A stretch of DNA of 64,000 nt from Parascedosporium putredinis (GCA_949357655.1 CASHTG010000002.1:992001-1056000); one strand, 5' to 3'. Positions 34,011 through 46,540 are shown, numbered from the stretch's first letter. Program-made: numbers and translations. Notes: generated by a model not told the origin, from the sequence alone.

Positions 34011-35567
34011 TCACATACACCTGCTGTCGTAGTACAAGGCTGAGAAAGATTCTTCCCAAAAACTTGGACACCTTCCACCCTGCTCCCCCACTCCCTCCCA
34101 AAAGGACTGGAAATTACTTTTCTTTTTGCCGTCTTCTTCCACGGGGTAGCAAATCTGGACGCGGAGGGCATTGCCTGGTTCCATGGCCGAGGTATCCAGA
34201 TCCCACCCAGCGTCCTGTAGGTGGGTTATCAATGCGCCATCCTTATATAAGAACAGCTGGTTCGCCCTCGTTTGTGATTCCCAGGCTTCTTTTCCGTCTT
34301 CGCCTTTGTCGCCCCAGATAATCTCCATGGCCATGAACCAGGCCCTAATCACCTCCACAGGTTGGGCACCCACATTGATGAGGATCTTGGCGTGCAAGGT
34401 ATCTTGATGGGGGAGCCGCCGAGTGCTGATTTTGCAATACTCTTCTTCGTATATAAAGAAGTCGTGGCCGCTCTCCATGAAGTCGCTATAATCCTTGGCG
34501 AAATGTACGATGCCCTTCCACTGGCCCCGGCTATTGGAAACATATGGGGACCAGCTGAGAATGGATTCCTGGGCTGAAACCTGCGCAGGTGTCAGAGCCT
34601 CCCCACGCCGAAGCCAGTGCGCGAAAACTAGTGAGGCTCGCTGTCGGTTGAGGACACGCAGGGAAACGCATCGCACGCCAAGGCAATTGACGTAAAGATG
34701 GCCAAGAACAAGGGCAACCATGAGGCAGAAGACGGCGGTGCGGTCTTCGACAAGCTTCACGACAATGGTGCCCGCGAGCAGTCCTATGAGCCCGACGGCG
34801 GTTTCTTGGCTCGCCTCCTTGGCGTTCAACTCTGCCATGTTGTTCTGAAGGGCAAAGTGGCTCGAGAGCGCAGCCTTGCTGGCGCTACCAGCAACGCCGC
34901 ACATGGCGCGAAGCCCCTCCGCAGAAGCAAGTAGGAAGGCCTTGCCCACGCCGCTAACGCGGGGGCTGGCGAGAACGAGGAAGAAGGCGGTGTCGTTGAA
35001 AAAGTCGGCCATGAACCGGTACTTCTTGCACTCGGATTCGATTCTCAGGCCAAATCGCTGGGCGAAGCCAATGGTGCAGAAACGAGACGCGACGTCCTTG
35101 ATGACGTTGAGCAGTACCGCGTACGTGGCGGATGAATTTGCATCTCCCACGCCGAGTCCCTCGAGAAGGGCACGATCCGCTAGCATCCCTGAAATGGCGC
35201 TGAAGAAGGCTTGGAGGAGTCGTATCGCTGGTAAGCCAGGTAATCCTCGGTAACGGAATGGGGAAATCCAACGGGAAGGAAGGCCTCGAGTAAGAACTGG
35301 TGGAAAGCACCTATCCAATAGTGGAGTGAGCGCTTCACTCCAGGTTTGGGCAAGGACGAAACCTACGACTTCAAGTCAGTATATTTCCCGGTATCCCAGC
35401 GTGAGATTGGTGGTCCATACCTTGAAGATTTCATCGGCGCCGGTATGAATCCATTCACCTCGCTTTGACCCGCCTTTGTCGACCTCGATGATCTTGATCG
35501 ACCTTTTCTGCCCGAGATGGTGGCGCAGGGAGTTGTTTGGAATCATTTCGGACCTTGGACTATCCAT
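34011..35567 (-). CDS. DUF647 / RUS (root UV-B sensitive) family protein
   Basis: A roughly 499-residue protein of the RUS family, best known from plants and present in many fungi and animals; its molecular role is not settled. The family start FLPVGFPHSVTEDYLAYQRYD is present in exon 2, followed by LQAFFSAISGMLADRALLEG and the hallmark GVGDANSSATYAVLLNVIKD. Next come DCKK-like SECKKYRFMADFFNDTAFF and the Ser/Ala-rich SASKAALSSHFALQNNMAEL helix. Exon 1 (35421-35567) and exon 2 (34011-35362) are joined by a 58-nt intron. One base is lost near GG 35213-35214, between the YD and LQAF codons. An in-frame upstream ATG at 35642 is possible; I chose the nearer one because the upstream part shows nothing conserved. 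Confidence 0.88.
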
Positions 35568-36351
35568 CTTGACTCGCTGGTTCCAGTACCCGACAATATG
35601 CAGGAGGGAAGATGATGCGAGAATGTTGAAGAGGAGTGACAAAGGAAGAGGGAGAAAATCAAGCTAGAGCCCTGAATATAGAGGCAAGAAAAGATTCCCT
35701 CACCTGAATTCTTTCGGTAAAAGAACTTCTTTCATAATCATTAATTCCTTCCCGATCTATCGCTTGCTCCAGTGGAAATTTCTCCAATGCACCTTCCTTT
35801 TCACTATCCCTGAGTCCTTAAGTTAAGGATATCCAGAATGGAAGGAGCAAGAGGCAGCAGTGAATAGGTTAGATCTCTAAATGCTTGGAAGACTCATCTA
35901 TATATATACAGTCTTTATTCTTCGTCTGATTATTGAATAGGAGTCATCTTTTTTCTTCTTCCTTTTCAAAGGGTTTCGTTAGGCTTTAAGCTGGGCATCT
36001 GTGTTTGTTCCTGGGAGGTTGACAGGATGACGAGGGCGAGTTGACAAGTTGACGTGTCGTTGAGATCCAAGCTCGTTTCCTAATACGGCAATTGGCTGCA
36101 CTCCACGACAACGAATGTTTCACGTCCAGCACCCAGCATTGGGAGGGGAGGACAAGCAAGCAGGTTGGCACGCCAAACATTAAATTTCTGTTATTCGTTC
36201 ATCATCGCTTTTCAGTAATACGAATTGTTCCCAGAATACCTTCAAAAGTTCATCAGCTTTTCTTCCTCGGCTCCGCAATTCTCGCATCCTAATTCAACTG
36301 TATATCCTCATCTCCATCCCTTTTACACTGCTCCCTCGTCCCCAAAACCCC
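35568..36351. other. Intergenic, no gene recognised
   Basis: This holds the promoter of the DUF647 gene and the 3' flank of the mevalonate decarboxylase gene, both on the minus strand. It is A/T-richer than the coding regions. No gene was seen. Confidence 0.5.
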
Positions 36352-37630
36352 TTAATTGCCTTTGACGGGGCTTCCATCATCGGCAACCAGGAACTGGTCT
36401 GACTTGATAGGACCTTCTCCAACGCCAGTTTCAATGACACGGTTGACACCCTCAGCTAGGAACGAACCAATATCCTCGAGGGCAACGGCCGCGTTGAGGG
36501 TCTTGTACGCCTCAGGCCGCTTCCAGCCGGGGCGCTCGGACAGGACGGGGAAGAGAGTGCCGATGACGGCCTCGGACGCCTCCTCGGGGTAGTAGATGAC
36601 GGGGTTGGCACCGGCGTCAAAGGTGTAGGCGGCAACGGCCTTGCCAGCGGCTTCGTTGATCATCTGCACAGCGCGAATAGCCGCCTTGGAGTACTCATTC
36701 ATGTAAATGATGGGAGGGTAGGTATCGAGGCAGGTGGCGTGGAAGGAGTTGGAGTCCTTCATGGTGACCTCGGCGAACTTGGGGAAATCACGGTCGCGTA
36801 TCGCCTCCTCCATGGCCTTCATGTGGACGTCGACCACATTCTCCACACGCTGCTTGAAGAGCATCGAGGTAGCAACGGTCTGCTGCATTCCCGAGGTCGA
36901 CGGCACAAGCTTCTTGCCAGCGCTGACGACGAGGATCAGGGCCTTCATGCCAGGCCAGTGAGAGGCCTCGGCCACCTGCTCGGCGAGCGAGTCGCTCCCG
37001 TCGTCCTTCTCACCCATCCTCCACGCCACGTATCCGCCCAAGAGACTCCTGCACGCCGAGCCGGAGCCTTGCCTCGCGATGAGGGAGAGCTGGGTGGGGG
37101 TGTCGGGGAGCTCGTACAGGTCGGCGATGGCGCGGACGAGGGCGGCAAAGCCCGCAGCAGACGAAGCGAGGCCGGCGGCGGTGGGGAAGTTGTTCTCGGA
37201 AACGATGCGGAGCTTCATGGCAGAGAGCTTCGGCAGCGAGGCATCCTTAGCCTCGAGGGCGGCGCGCCTGGTGCGGAGCTCGCGAAAGCAGGCCTGGGTG
37301 CGGGCACCCGAGATGCTCGCCTCTTCGCCATTGAGGGTGAGGCTATCGTTATCGAAAGATTCGGAGCATGCTGCGGTCGTGAGGGTGCGGAGGTCGGCCT
37401 GCGACAGGGTGACGGAGAGAGAGCTGTTGGTGGGAAGGTTGAGAGCGGGGTCTCGCTTGCCCCAGTACCTATGAAGCAGGGAGACGAGTCAGCAGGCGAG
37501 ATCTAGTTTGTATGGATTCGCGTACAATTCGTAGGGACAGAGGCTACTGCTAGATAAAGGAGTATACCTACTTGACAACGGCAATGTTGACCGGCGCCGT
37601 GGTGCTGGCGCGGTATACCTTGGCCGACAT
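36352..37630 (-). CDS. MVD1: Diphosphomevalonate decarboxylase (mevalonate pathway, ergosterol branch)
   Basis: Catalyses the ATP-dependent decarboxylation of mevalonate diphosphate to isopentenyl diphosphate, feeding ergosterol and prenyl groups. The 391-residue frame is complete and unbroken. Exon 1 (37572-37630) encodes MSAKVYRASTTAPVNIAVV; after a 103-nt intron, exon 2 begins with KYWGKRDPALNLPTNSSLSV, the substrate-binding block. The GHMP-kinase ATP loop FPTAAGLASSAAGFAALV follows. SGSACRSLLGGYV contains the conserved Ser and Arg of the active site, and YTFDAGANPVIYY carries the catalytic Asp. Length and order match other fungal enzymes (about 395-405 residues). It is one of three complete genes in the window without a frameshift. 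Confidence 0.96.
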
Positions 37631-39060
37631 GATGGAGCAGGTAGGTGATAAGCCTCGGGAGGGTACGGGGTGAGGGAAGAACTTTTTGACCTGCGAACGA
37701 CACCGAACGATGATCGATTTGTGGAAGGGAGGAAAAGGGTTCGAAAGAGTCGAATTCTCAAAAATTTGCCCAACCACGAGGAGTACAGAAAAGAAGAGAG
37801 GCCATCACCGCCTTAAGCCTCCAGGGTCGTCCCACCCCTTTTGTGGTTTATTGACATTGCGGTGGGGGCGGGGTCAAATTGGGATGCGGTGGACCCGCCA
37901 AATTGACGCAGGGATTGCAACGCATGGAGACCCAGTTCGCAGGGATCAGGACGGCCCGCTTCTCTTGTCTACAGCTGTCGTGAGCTTCATTCACGCTCTG
38001 ACACGCCGAGCTGCTTGCACACAAAGCGAGGACGAAGGCACGCCGACCTGACTTATACGCACGCCATCACAGCCAAGAGATGGCCACTAATTTGCAGAAA
38101 CGGAGAAGAGGTTGAAATAAGCAAGTAAGCCATCTTGGATTCAATCGTGTATCTCTTCTCCTTCTTTCACTTATTGGGAGTATCGATACGCGTAAGGTTT
38201 TGTTGTCTCACATGCTATTCGCTTCCTCTCATAAGTTACAATCGTTAATCACAAACGCAGAAATTGGGATGAGTATATAGCAGATAGAGAAACAAAGAAA
38301 GACCGTGATAAAAGCCTCTAAGTACCAAAGTAGCATAGAAGGTATTATACTATGTAGGATAGCATCTATCTCTAAGTAGGCAAATGTCCACATCTAGGAC
38401 GCAATGACCAAGGCAGCAATGCTAGGGACCTCGAGAATAGCATTTTACAGCTCCTCTTCCACTGGCCTCTAATCCTCGACGAATAGTCTTTCGCACATGG
38501 CGAACCTCTGTTCTCAAAGGTGGATGGCAGGGCTGCCCCGGGCTCCGGGCCTGATAAACAGGAGCAGAGCACCATGAAAGCTGAAAAGAATAATAGGGAG
38601 AGGGAGAGAAGAAATGTATCGCCTATATCCATCAATTCAATAAACAGATGACAAAATCTATATTTAAACCCCTTCTTACTACTGAACTTCTTCACGACCA
38701 TCTAATTGCTGGAAGCTTCGAAAACCTCGACCTTCTCTCTAATACCTGCGTTGGGTAAGAAAATAATATCCCGATACCTCTTTGACCTCGGGTCATCACG
38801 TAATCACCAATCGCATCGCCACCCACCTTGTCCACCCTCTTCCTTCCTCCGAAGCCGTCCGTCGCAAAAACCTCCAACCGCAAACCTCCAACCCACTCCC
38901 ACCCACCAACGCCTCTCTTCCTGCGCGCCCGAAAAACAACACCCCATTCGAGTTTCCCACAGCCTCGAATCTCTCCAAACCTCAAACAAGATCACCACAC
39001 CTCAACGACCTTGTAAACAACTCAACCCCAAGAAACCACTCTCCCACCCACCCATCCACA
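37631..39060. other. Divergent intergenic region
   Basis: This holds promoters of the MVD1 homologue and the SDHAF4 gene. The part from 38.1 to 38.7 kb is A/T-rich, and the last 250 bases before 39061 are C/A-rich like a fungal leader. No gene was recognised. Confidence 0.5.
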
Positions 39061-39424
39061 ATGTCCGCCCTCACCCCCTCCGCCTCCGCCTCCTCACCAC
39101 CCGCCGCACCCTCCCCTCACCCGCACATTCGCCTCCAAGCCCATGGCGCCCCCTTCCCCCGCGCCCCCGCGTCTCCCCGAAGCCCAACAAGCCGAGTTCG
39201 AGGCCCTCCTCCGCGCCGCCATGGAAGCCCCCGCCGACGCCTCCACCGCCGCCTCCGATGCCGCCGGCCAGCGCGCCCAGGACCCCTTTTTCCAAAACGC
39301 CAAGCCCGAGTTCGACGGCGACGTCAACCCCAAGACCGGCGAGGCGGGCGGGCCCAAGACGGAACCCCTCCGCTGGGGTTCCACCAGCGACTGGAGCTTC
39401 AACGGCAAGGTGACCGACTTCTAG
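39061..39424 (+). CDS. SDHAF4: Succinate dehydrogenase assembly factor 4 (DUF1674), mitochondrial
   Basis: A small matrix chaperone, called Sdh8 in yeast, that binds flavinylated SdhA before complex II assembly and limits its oxidant production. It has 121 residues when the frame is followed. The C-terminus PEFDGDVNPKTGEAGG…PLRWG…DWSFNGKVTDF is the diagnostic DUF1674 block. The N-terminus, after restoring frame at the C-run 39074-39078 and at CCC 39120-39122, is Arg/Leu/Thr-rich and ends in RTFAS, a typical mitochondrial presequence. A Glu/Ala-rich linker (PEAQQAEFEALLRAAMEA) lies between. Both losses are in C homopolymers. Without them, only the part from the ATG at 39143 stays in frame with the conserved domain. 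Confidence 0.9.
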
Positions 39425-39994
39425 TGCAGGCCGGCTCCCTACCTAGACTTCTCTTGAGGCTTCTGTCTTCCTCCCCTCCTCCCGGCTTCTAGAAGAAAAA
39501 CCCAATTGGGAATCTTCATCATATTAAAGATCTCGACATGACGGCGGCTGCTAAGGGTTCCTCTCAAGCTCCGGCTGCGGGAACGGTCCAGCTCATATCA
39601 GCCACGAACAAACGAATCTCTCGGCTATACTTGGCGAGTCCTACGAAGATGCTGGCAAACGGCCCAGAGTTGCAGTTTGTCAAGTGAAGCGCGTATGCAT
39701 AAGGGCAAGGCACGGCGCCTAGTTAGCCCTGAGGGAGGAGTTTGACGATCAAAACCACTGTAAAATTCAATCATTTAACGCATGTATCAAATTAGCAAAT
39801 AGAACGCTTAATAGATCTCTCTTCGAAATCAAGATCACAAAGAGCGGGTATTCCACCTCTATATCGTTACAGGGACGCATAGACTATAAAAAGAAAATGC
39901 GCGACAAAGACAAGCAAACCGCGCGCACACACACACACACACACACATAACCAACCACACAGGCACCACCAGACCACAATGATATCACCGACCT
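39425..39994. other. Convergent intergenic region with a CA repeat
   Basis: SDHAF4 and the RXT3 homologue end towards each other. A (CA)n run lies at about 39926-39948. No gene was recognised. Confidence 0.6.
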
Positions 39995-42900
39995 TTACGC
40001 CTCCACCGCATCAGCACTGCGTTCTCCCTCTGTCTTCTCCACCTCCGCCATCTCCTCATCTCCGGCTTCTCCATTGAGAGCTGCATCCGTGGATTTGTCT
40101 CCCTTCTCTTTCGTAGCGTCGGTTGATTCGACCGGTCGGTTCTCCTTATCCACCTCACCGTCTCCATCTTTGCTGTGGCGCTCTTGCGCACGAGCCTTTC
40201 GCTCGCGACAGCGTCCGCCGGCGGGATGAGGACGCCGTTCTCAAGCTGAGAGCGCAGCTTGCGTATGACCTCCTTGCCATTTTCGAGATCAGCCGCGCCG
40301 TTTACGCCGTTGAATGTCGTGCGGACCTCTCGCATCGCCTTCCTCATCCGGTCGCGGCGCGCCTGACCTCGGAGCCTACTCTGGGCCCCGGCGCCGTTCT
40401 CCACCCACCGCACCCCGAGAATCATAAAGCTTAACCCGTCGTGCTCGACCGCGCGCTGCCCATCATCCGAGCGAGATGAGCTGCCAAACTGACGGGACTG
40501 TATCCCGAACCGCGTGGTACTGCCGTACTTCTGCAGCTTCGGCAGGATAAGGAGCGTGACGTGCATATCGCGGTCCGCCGGCACGTGTACGGGACCCGTC
40601 TTTGGTGGTGCGGACAGATAAGGAGCCTCGTTCGCTTCCTGACGAGCCTTGGCCTCGGCCTCCTTTTCCTTTTACGACGACTATCTTTCTCAACATGCCC
40701 ATCATTAAAGATTCCGCGATCCAGATCGAGCATGTTGACGTCCACATCTTCAGGCCACTCGCCACGGATCCAGCCTCCATGGATGCACGCTGCGATCACG
40801 TCCGAGTCATCCGTGTACACCTCTGTCCCCCATACGGCACGGCGCGCCGTGACCTCCTCCCGGGCACTGGGCGTCAGGTGGATCCTAGCCACTTTAACAG
40901 TGATGGTGCAATTTTCTTGGTCGCGGATCCTGTCAAACGGTAGCGGTTTTGGCGTTGTAGAAAAGCCTCGGTGGGAGGGCACATTCGGCACCAGGCGGGA
41001 GGGCGTGAAGATGGGTTCGTAGAGTGTATCGCCTAGGTGATGTCTAGGTCGGTCCGCGACGGAATCAAGAACGGCCTTTGAGTTGATGATTTGTTTAGGC
41101 TTGGGTGGTAGAACGGGAACGGGACTAGGCGCGGGCTTTGACGTCGAGGCGGTCGGCCGCGGCCCATGGGGATGAAGCATCGCGCCATCCTTCGGCAAGG
41201 TGGGTGACTGGATGGGCGTGTTGCCCTTGCCGGCCTTGAAGGGTGGCCCAACAGGCTGCGGGGCGGTGCCGTCAGGCGTCTGGCCGTGATGGTGGTGGTG
41301 GTGATGGTGATGATGATGGCTACTGGGAAAGTTAGCTTGGACTGTATATAGTAACATACATAATGGACCAAAGGAGAAGAGAGAGGGGAGGGGTTTAGTT
41401 TTCGACTTTTGACATACTGATGGTGGTGGTGGTGGGGGAGCGTCTTGGGGCGCTTGGCCTTCCCACCGGGGGTTTGCCGTCCACTGCTATCATCTTCTCT
41501 CGGGTCCTCCTCCTTCAACTTTCTGCGTCTACCCCGGCTCCCCTCGCGCATCATCTTCGCTCCATCCGCAGGCGAATCGTGCGCTCCTGCGTCCGCATCA
41601 TCGCGCCGCGACATCGAGTTGGAAAACGGAAGGGAGGGTGGGGCCGAGGTTACAGGGCTCGACACTCCTAAGCCACCAATACCGCCCAGACCCGAAAAGA
41701 CACGTCCAAACTCGGACTTGATGCCCGGCTCTCCAGCGGGTCCATGAAGCTGAGGCTGCGCGCCTTGCACGGCTTGCGGCAAGGGGCTTACGCGCCCTTT
41801 CGTCCGGTTCATCTCCTGGATCGCGAGGTGATTGCGGTTCAGCATATGCTGGCCAGGAGGGTCCTCGTTCGATCGTGAACGCTGCGATTCAAAGGACCCA
41901 GACGATGGGTTGGGCGGACCGTATGGAGTGCTACGCGGTGCATCGTTCTCATGAGGCCGCCCTTGATGCCCGGGAGGCTGTTGATGCTGCGCTGTAGGAG
42001 GTGGCTGTTGTTGGGGCTGGATTACATTGACCCTCGGCCGCTCCGGGGATGCATCATACATAGGGTGTGGGCCGGGGTTGGCTTTGGGAGGGTGTTGCAC
42101 GGCTGGCTGATGATGCGATTGCGGATGCGGTGGATAGCGATCAGGTGGTGGCTGTGGATATGCCTGGGATGGGTGACCACCGTATGGGGGTGCGGCAGAA
42201 GTCGGCGGGTAGTCTGGGTGTCTGGGGGATGGTGTCCGGGTGAGTCGTATGGAGGCCGCGCAGGGTCGTAGGCAGACTGGCGTTGCCAGTGATTGGGGTC
42301 GCGTGGATCTCGAGCGTCTCTAAGATCTCGTGGGTCTCGTGGATCCCGTGGGTCGCGGGCATCTCGCTGGTCCCTCGGATCTCTGTCTCTAGGATCTCTG
42401 TCCCTCGGGTCTCGCACATCCCGTTGATCTCGAGGGTCTCTATCGCGGGGATCTCGAGCGTCTCTCTGGTCCCTGGGGTCCCTGGGGTCTCTGTCACGGG
42501 GATCCCTAGAATCTCGGGGATCTCGCTCTCGGGGGTCTCGGGGGTCTCGGGTATCGCGCGGATCACGGGCGTCGGGATGGGGGACCATATCCGGGATGGC
42601 CTCGAGGGGGTACTCCGGGTGGCCAGGATGTGATCGTCCAGCATCTCCCGTAGACAGCGTGCGGTCGCGCCGTTCCCTTTCGCGCTGGTCCGCCTCGTGC
42701 TGTCTTTCCCGCTCTGCCCGATAAGGGTCGTCGTAACCTGGACGCAGCCCCGTGCGCTCTGGGTTATATTCGGCCGAGGCTGGAGGCCGTCGGTTAGGGT
42801 CCTCCCTGCGATTATATGGATCTTCGTGCGGCGGCGCCCGTGAGTGGTCGATCGGCGGTGGGTGGTGCATGCCGCCAAAAGATTTAGGCTGACTGCTGGG

Positions 42901-43955
42901 TCGCGGAGGGGGCCCATTCCCAGGCATCCTGGAGTCCCTACCCTGATCGTGCATCGGCGGAGGCGGTCGCTGATGGTATTGCGGAGTCCCGTAGCGCTGT
43001 AGCTCGGGGGTATAATGTCCTGGACCCTGGGGCGATGGCGCGGCACTTCCTCTTGGATCGTAAGGACGGGGATGGTCGGGGGTTTGGGGTCGTCGGAAAG
43101 GAGGGTAGTCTGCCGAGGCAGAATGCATCCTCGGGGACGCGTGTATCGAAGGCGCGTATGCGGCGCTGGAGGTTGAGGGCGTGCTCGAGGATGCAGGATA
43201 GTGTTGCGGTGGTGGTGGTGGCGGCGGTGGTGCGTGCGAATCCCTCGAATTTGACGGAGGCCCACCGAGCATAGACGATATCGACATGCTGCTCCCCGTA
43301 CTGCCGGTCCTCGCGATAGAATTGAGCGACGGCAGCTCGCGACCAGAGGATGAAAAGGTGGAGGATTGTCTCGACGAGACTGCGGGCCGCGGTGGAGGTG
43401 GAAGGCCGTAATGGCCCATTTGGTGCGAGCCGGGCGCGGAAGGGGCTGCTGCTGCTGCTGCTGAGGCGGCGGAGGCTGTTGCCCCGGGGAGGCGAGCGGG
43501 GAGGAGGCATTCTGCGATGTATTGATGATGGCGCGGAAGCTATTGATGACGAGCTCTTGTGCCTGGCGTGGCTGGCGTGCGGCGGCAAATGCGGGAAACG
43601 GCTTCCCTGGGCCGAATCCGAATTAGCGCCGGGCTCTATGGAGTAGGCACGACCGACTGAAGGATAAAATGCGGGATCGGAAGGATGGCGTTGATGGTCG
43701 GGGAAGCGCGAGCCTTGAGGGGGAGCATGTGTGGCAGAATTCGATGATGAAGGATAGCTGGGGTTGAGATTTGCGGGAGAATTTGATGCTGTCGAGGATG
43801 CGCTTTGGGACAAATGATGCCGAGCGTAGGCGGAAGTGGGTCCGTTGTGGTTCTGCACTTCAAGTTGCGTCGAGTGGGTCTGGCTCGGATTCTGATTCGA
43901 GTAGGGAGAGCTGTTGTTGGGGTGGATGTGGTGGAGGCGGTTTTCGTTGGTCCAT
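39995..43955 (-). CDS. RXT3: RXT3-like subunit of the Rpd3L histone deacetylase complex, frameshifted
   Basis: A nuclear subunit of the large Rpd3 deacetylase complex, about 1,290 residues when the frame is followed. The Rxt3 core is in the last third: TLYEPIFTPSRLVPNVPSHR, then TITVKVARIHLTPSAREEV, WGTEVYTDDSDVIAACIHGG and WPEDVDVNMLDLDRG. It continues into VTLLILPKLQKYGSTTRFGI and ends in a charged Lys/Glu tail. The long N-terminal region is Pro/Gln/Ser-rich and probably disordered, with an Arg-Asp-Pro repeat block and a poly-His tract that straddles the only intron (41320-41417). Frame breaks occur near 43935, at CCC 43605-43607, 43430-43431, GGG 42216-42218, the T-run 40670-40673 and near 40210. 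The start codon (complement of 43953-43955) is uncertain because of the first break. Unlike the N-terminus, the core is well conserved. Confidence 0.85.
42285..42575. repeat. Degenerate tandem repeat encoding Arg-Asp-(Pro) units
   Basis: On the minus strand this stretch encodes more than twenty tandem DPRD / DxRDPRD units inside the RXT3 homologue. On the plus strand it reads as recurring ggtctct / ggatctc units of 12-18 bases. The third bases vary, so the repeat is old at the DNA level while its charge pattern is kept. Confidence 0.85.
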
Positions 43956-46540
43956 GGCTGCTAGCCCGGTACTGTCTTTGCTGGTGCTGGTATTTTTTCT
44001 TCCTCGCTGCCTTTCCCCGCCCCTGTATTATTCGAGCTAGCGATTAATCGTCCGGGCTTTCGACAACGAGCGTCGCAAAATACAAGGCGTGCACCGCGGC
44101 TTCACGTTTTGGAGCTGGGGAGGAAAAAAAAAAAAAAAAAGTTTGTGTCTTGTCTCAAATCAGACGATGTCGTAGAAACTTTAGCGTAGTGCAGAAAAAG
44201 GTCCGCGCGAACAAGCACTCATTCCAGCTCTCGATAGGTGTTTTTGTTTCCTGGGTTGTTCTTTCGTAGTTGGGCTAGGGAAAAGATGAAAAGAAGAAGG
44301 AAAGCTTGACGCGGTTAGAAGCCACCTCAAGTGCACGCCAAGCTTGGCTCGGGGAGGGAGATAATCGAGTGTCAAAAGGAGCGAGTGCCAGCGCCAAGTC
44401 GATCAGTGGTAAACGATTGGGGAGGAACCCGCCTTGGACATGCGCCGTGTGTCAATTTGAATGGTGGACTGTGACGTGGAGGCTGGTGGTCCCGAGGGTG
44501 CAGGGACGGCCAAAAGTACAAGTTACCTTGGACTGGTTCCTGAGTGGCTGCAGGATTCAGAGGCTTCGGCTGGTTTAGAGGAGGAGCACGAGGTCGGCGA
44601 TGATCATCCCTCGCTTCAAATCCAGCAGGGTGTGAGAGAGAAAAGAGTGAGAGTTGCGAAAAAAGGTCGGAAATGGGAAAATAAGAGGATAAGATCTTGC
44701 GAGGATGAAAAAAAGGTAGAAAAGGATTAGGCTCCGATGAAGAGAAGGGAAAAGCGGCGCCGGTAGGAAATTACGATTAGAATTGTTTTGCGCTGGGTGC
44801 AAATTCAGATAGCCTGGGTCCGCTCAACTTCCAACCCATGGAAGAGCTGCGTGCATGGATGGAAAAGCGGGAAAAGCTTCACTCCCACCCAGCTCCGCGC
44901 ACTGTCGCAAAAGCGCGTGGATCGAGAGACTTGCGGTCTGCGACACGAGACCCCGTTCAAAAATCCAGAGAAGAACGAGCGAGCAGTATTACGCTCTGAG
45001 TAGGTTCTCCCTCTTCGTTGTATTCTTCGAGGTATAAGCGCGATGTCGGGACAGCGTTGGTTCGCTTCGTGGTTCGGATCGAGGTTCGAGGATTCGTGAT
45101 TTCCTTGCGCTCGCTTGGGGCGGTGTTGTGCTGGGGGTTTCTTGCGTTCAAGGAAAGAGAGGGTTCAGTCTCTCTCTGGGCTGCACACGGTCCCCAGTGC
45201 GTCCAGGGCTCCCTTGTTTTGTGACCCTTGTCACTTTCGTCAGGCGGGAAACAAAAAAAAGCTGCCTTTGGTGATGCGCAAAAGCAACCAACGGCGAAAA
45301 GTTGGCAAGAAGTGATCGATGGTGATGGATGACGATGCGCGCCCGATGTTTCCTGCGCAGAGTAGGAGGTCGCGAACTTGCCAAGGAGAACTGGAAGAAA
45401 TGGAAGGGGGGAGGGAAAAGAGAAATCTACGTTGATTCTTCCCGAACGCACGCTGCTAGGGTGGTGGTCGAGAAATCTCGGCTGTAATACAACAAAGAGG
45501 TCCCCCGACCCAAAACCAGCTCTCGTGCGAACCGGCTATGATAGGACGGCATCCGTCCAACGGAGCTGTCCCTGAAATGGGACATCCAGCGAGGCGAGCT
45601 GTTTACCTGGCGGTGCCTGAATCCCGAATAGGTGTGGTGCATTTCCCCACCGGCGCTTTTCTCCATCTTTCAGGCCCTCCTTCTTTCCTTCCTTCTTTTT
45701 TTCAGTTGGAGTTGGGGGTTGGACTGGATGCCGCAGCTTCCCTCCGAGCTTGTCCCGCTGCTGATTGGATTGTCACTTCCCGCAATAACCCCACCCTTTT
45801 CCTGCATCGGTTTTCCATGAACCGACCGCTCTTTCCACTCGCCAATACTACTGACTGACGTGCGGGACTTCTTTCAATGCTGGCAACCGCAATGCAATGC
45901 AGTCTGAGTACTTCGTACATGTAGCCGGTATTTTTGAAGATGGATTTTCCCATCCACAGAGGTTCAGTGACTCTCATAGACGAAGACCTCATCTCTCGGT
46001 CTCGGACTGTTCCTGCCTTCAAAATGGAGAGAATCAGGGCAAACTTGTAGAAGCCAGGGCTCCTCGGCATGTGACGAACAGCATCGCCCCAGCCGGCTCC
46101 ATCACAACGACCATTAACTCGACTACGTTGAAACATCTACACTATGGAGACATCGAGGCATCGAGGCGTCTCCACCCTCATGTTCAAGCGCTAGCCGAGA
46201 GTGTTAGAGCGCAGTCAATAATCCGCTCTTGTCACCTTGTCCGGTCTCGTCGACCTTCTTAGTTCCACCCTACGCCATACAAGGGCCAGCCATCGATGCG
46301 CTCTCAGCCCAATAATCGACGGCCATCGCAGTGAGTACCTCAAAAGGCCGAAGAAGATCGGCAGAGGACAGCTACGGCAGGCAGGGATGACCTTTCGTAC
46401 ATCCAGCCCTGGGGAGTTGGGGTTGGGGGTAGATTCAATAATGCGCCTAATATTCTCGACGAGGCAGCGGGGTAATAAGGTACACCCTGCATAACGGAAA
46501 ATCTGCACCCATCCAAGCAGAGGATTCCAGCATCATCGTC
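43956..46540. other. Intergenic, no gene recognised
   Basis: About 2.6 kb lies upstream of the RXT3 homologue and downstream of the FAD oxidase gene. It has a 17-base A-run near 44125-44140. No conserved reading frame or RNA gene was seen. Confidence 0.5.

Noticed and set aside
42285..42575. CRISPR-like regular array
   Set aside because: The units are 12-18 bases, degenerate and in frame with the RXT3 protein as Arg-Asp-Pro repeats; there are no spacers.
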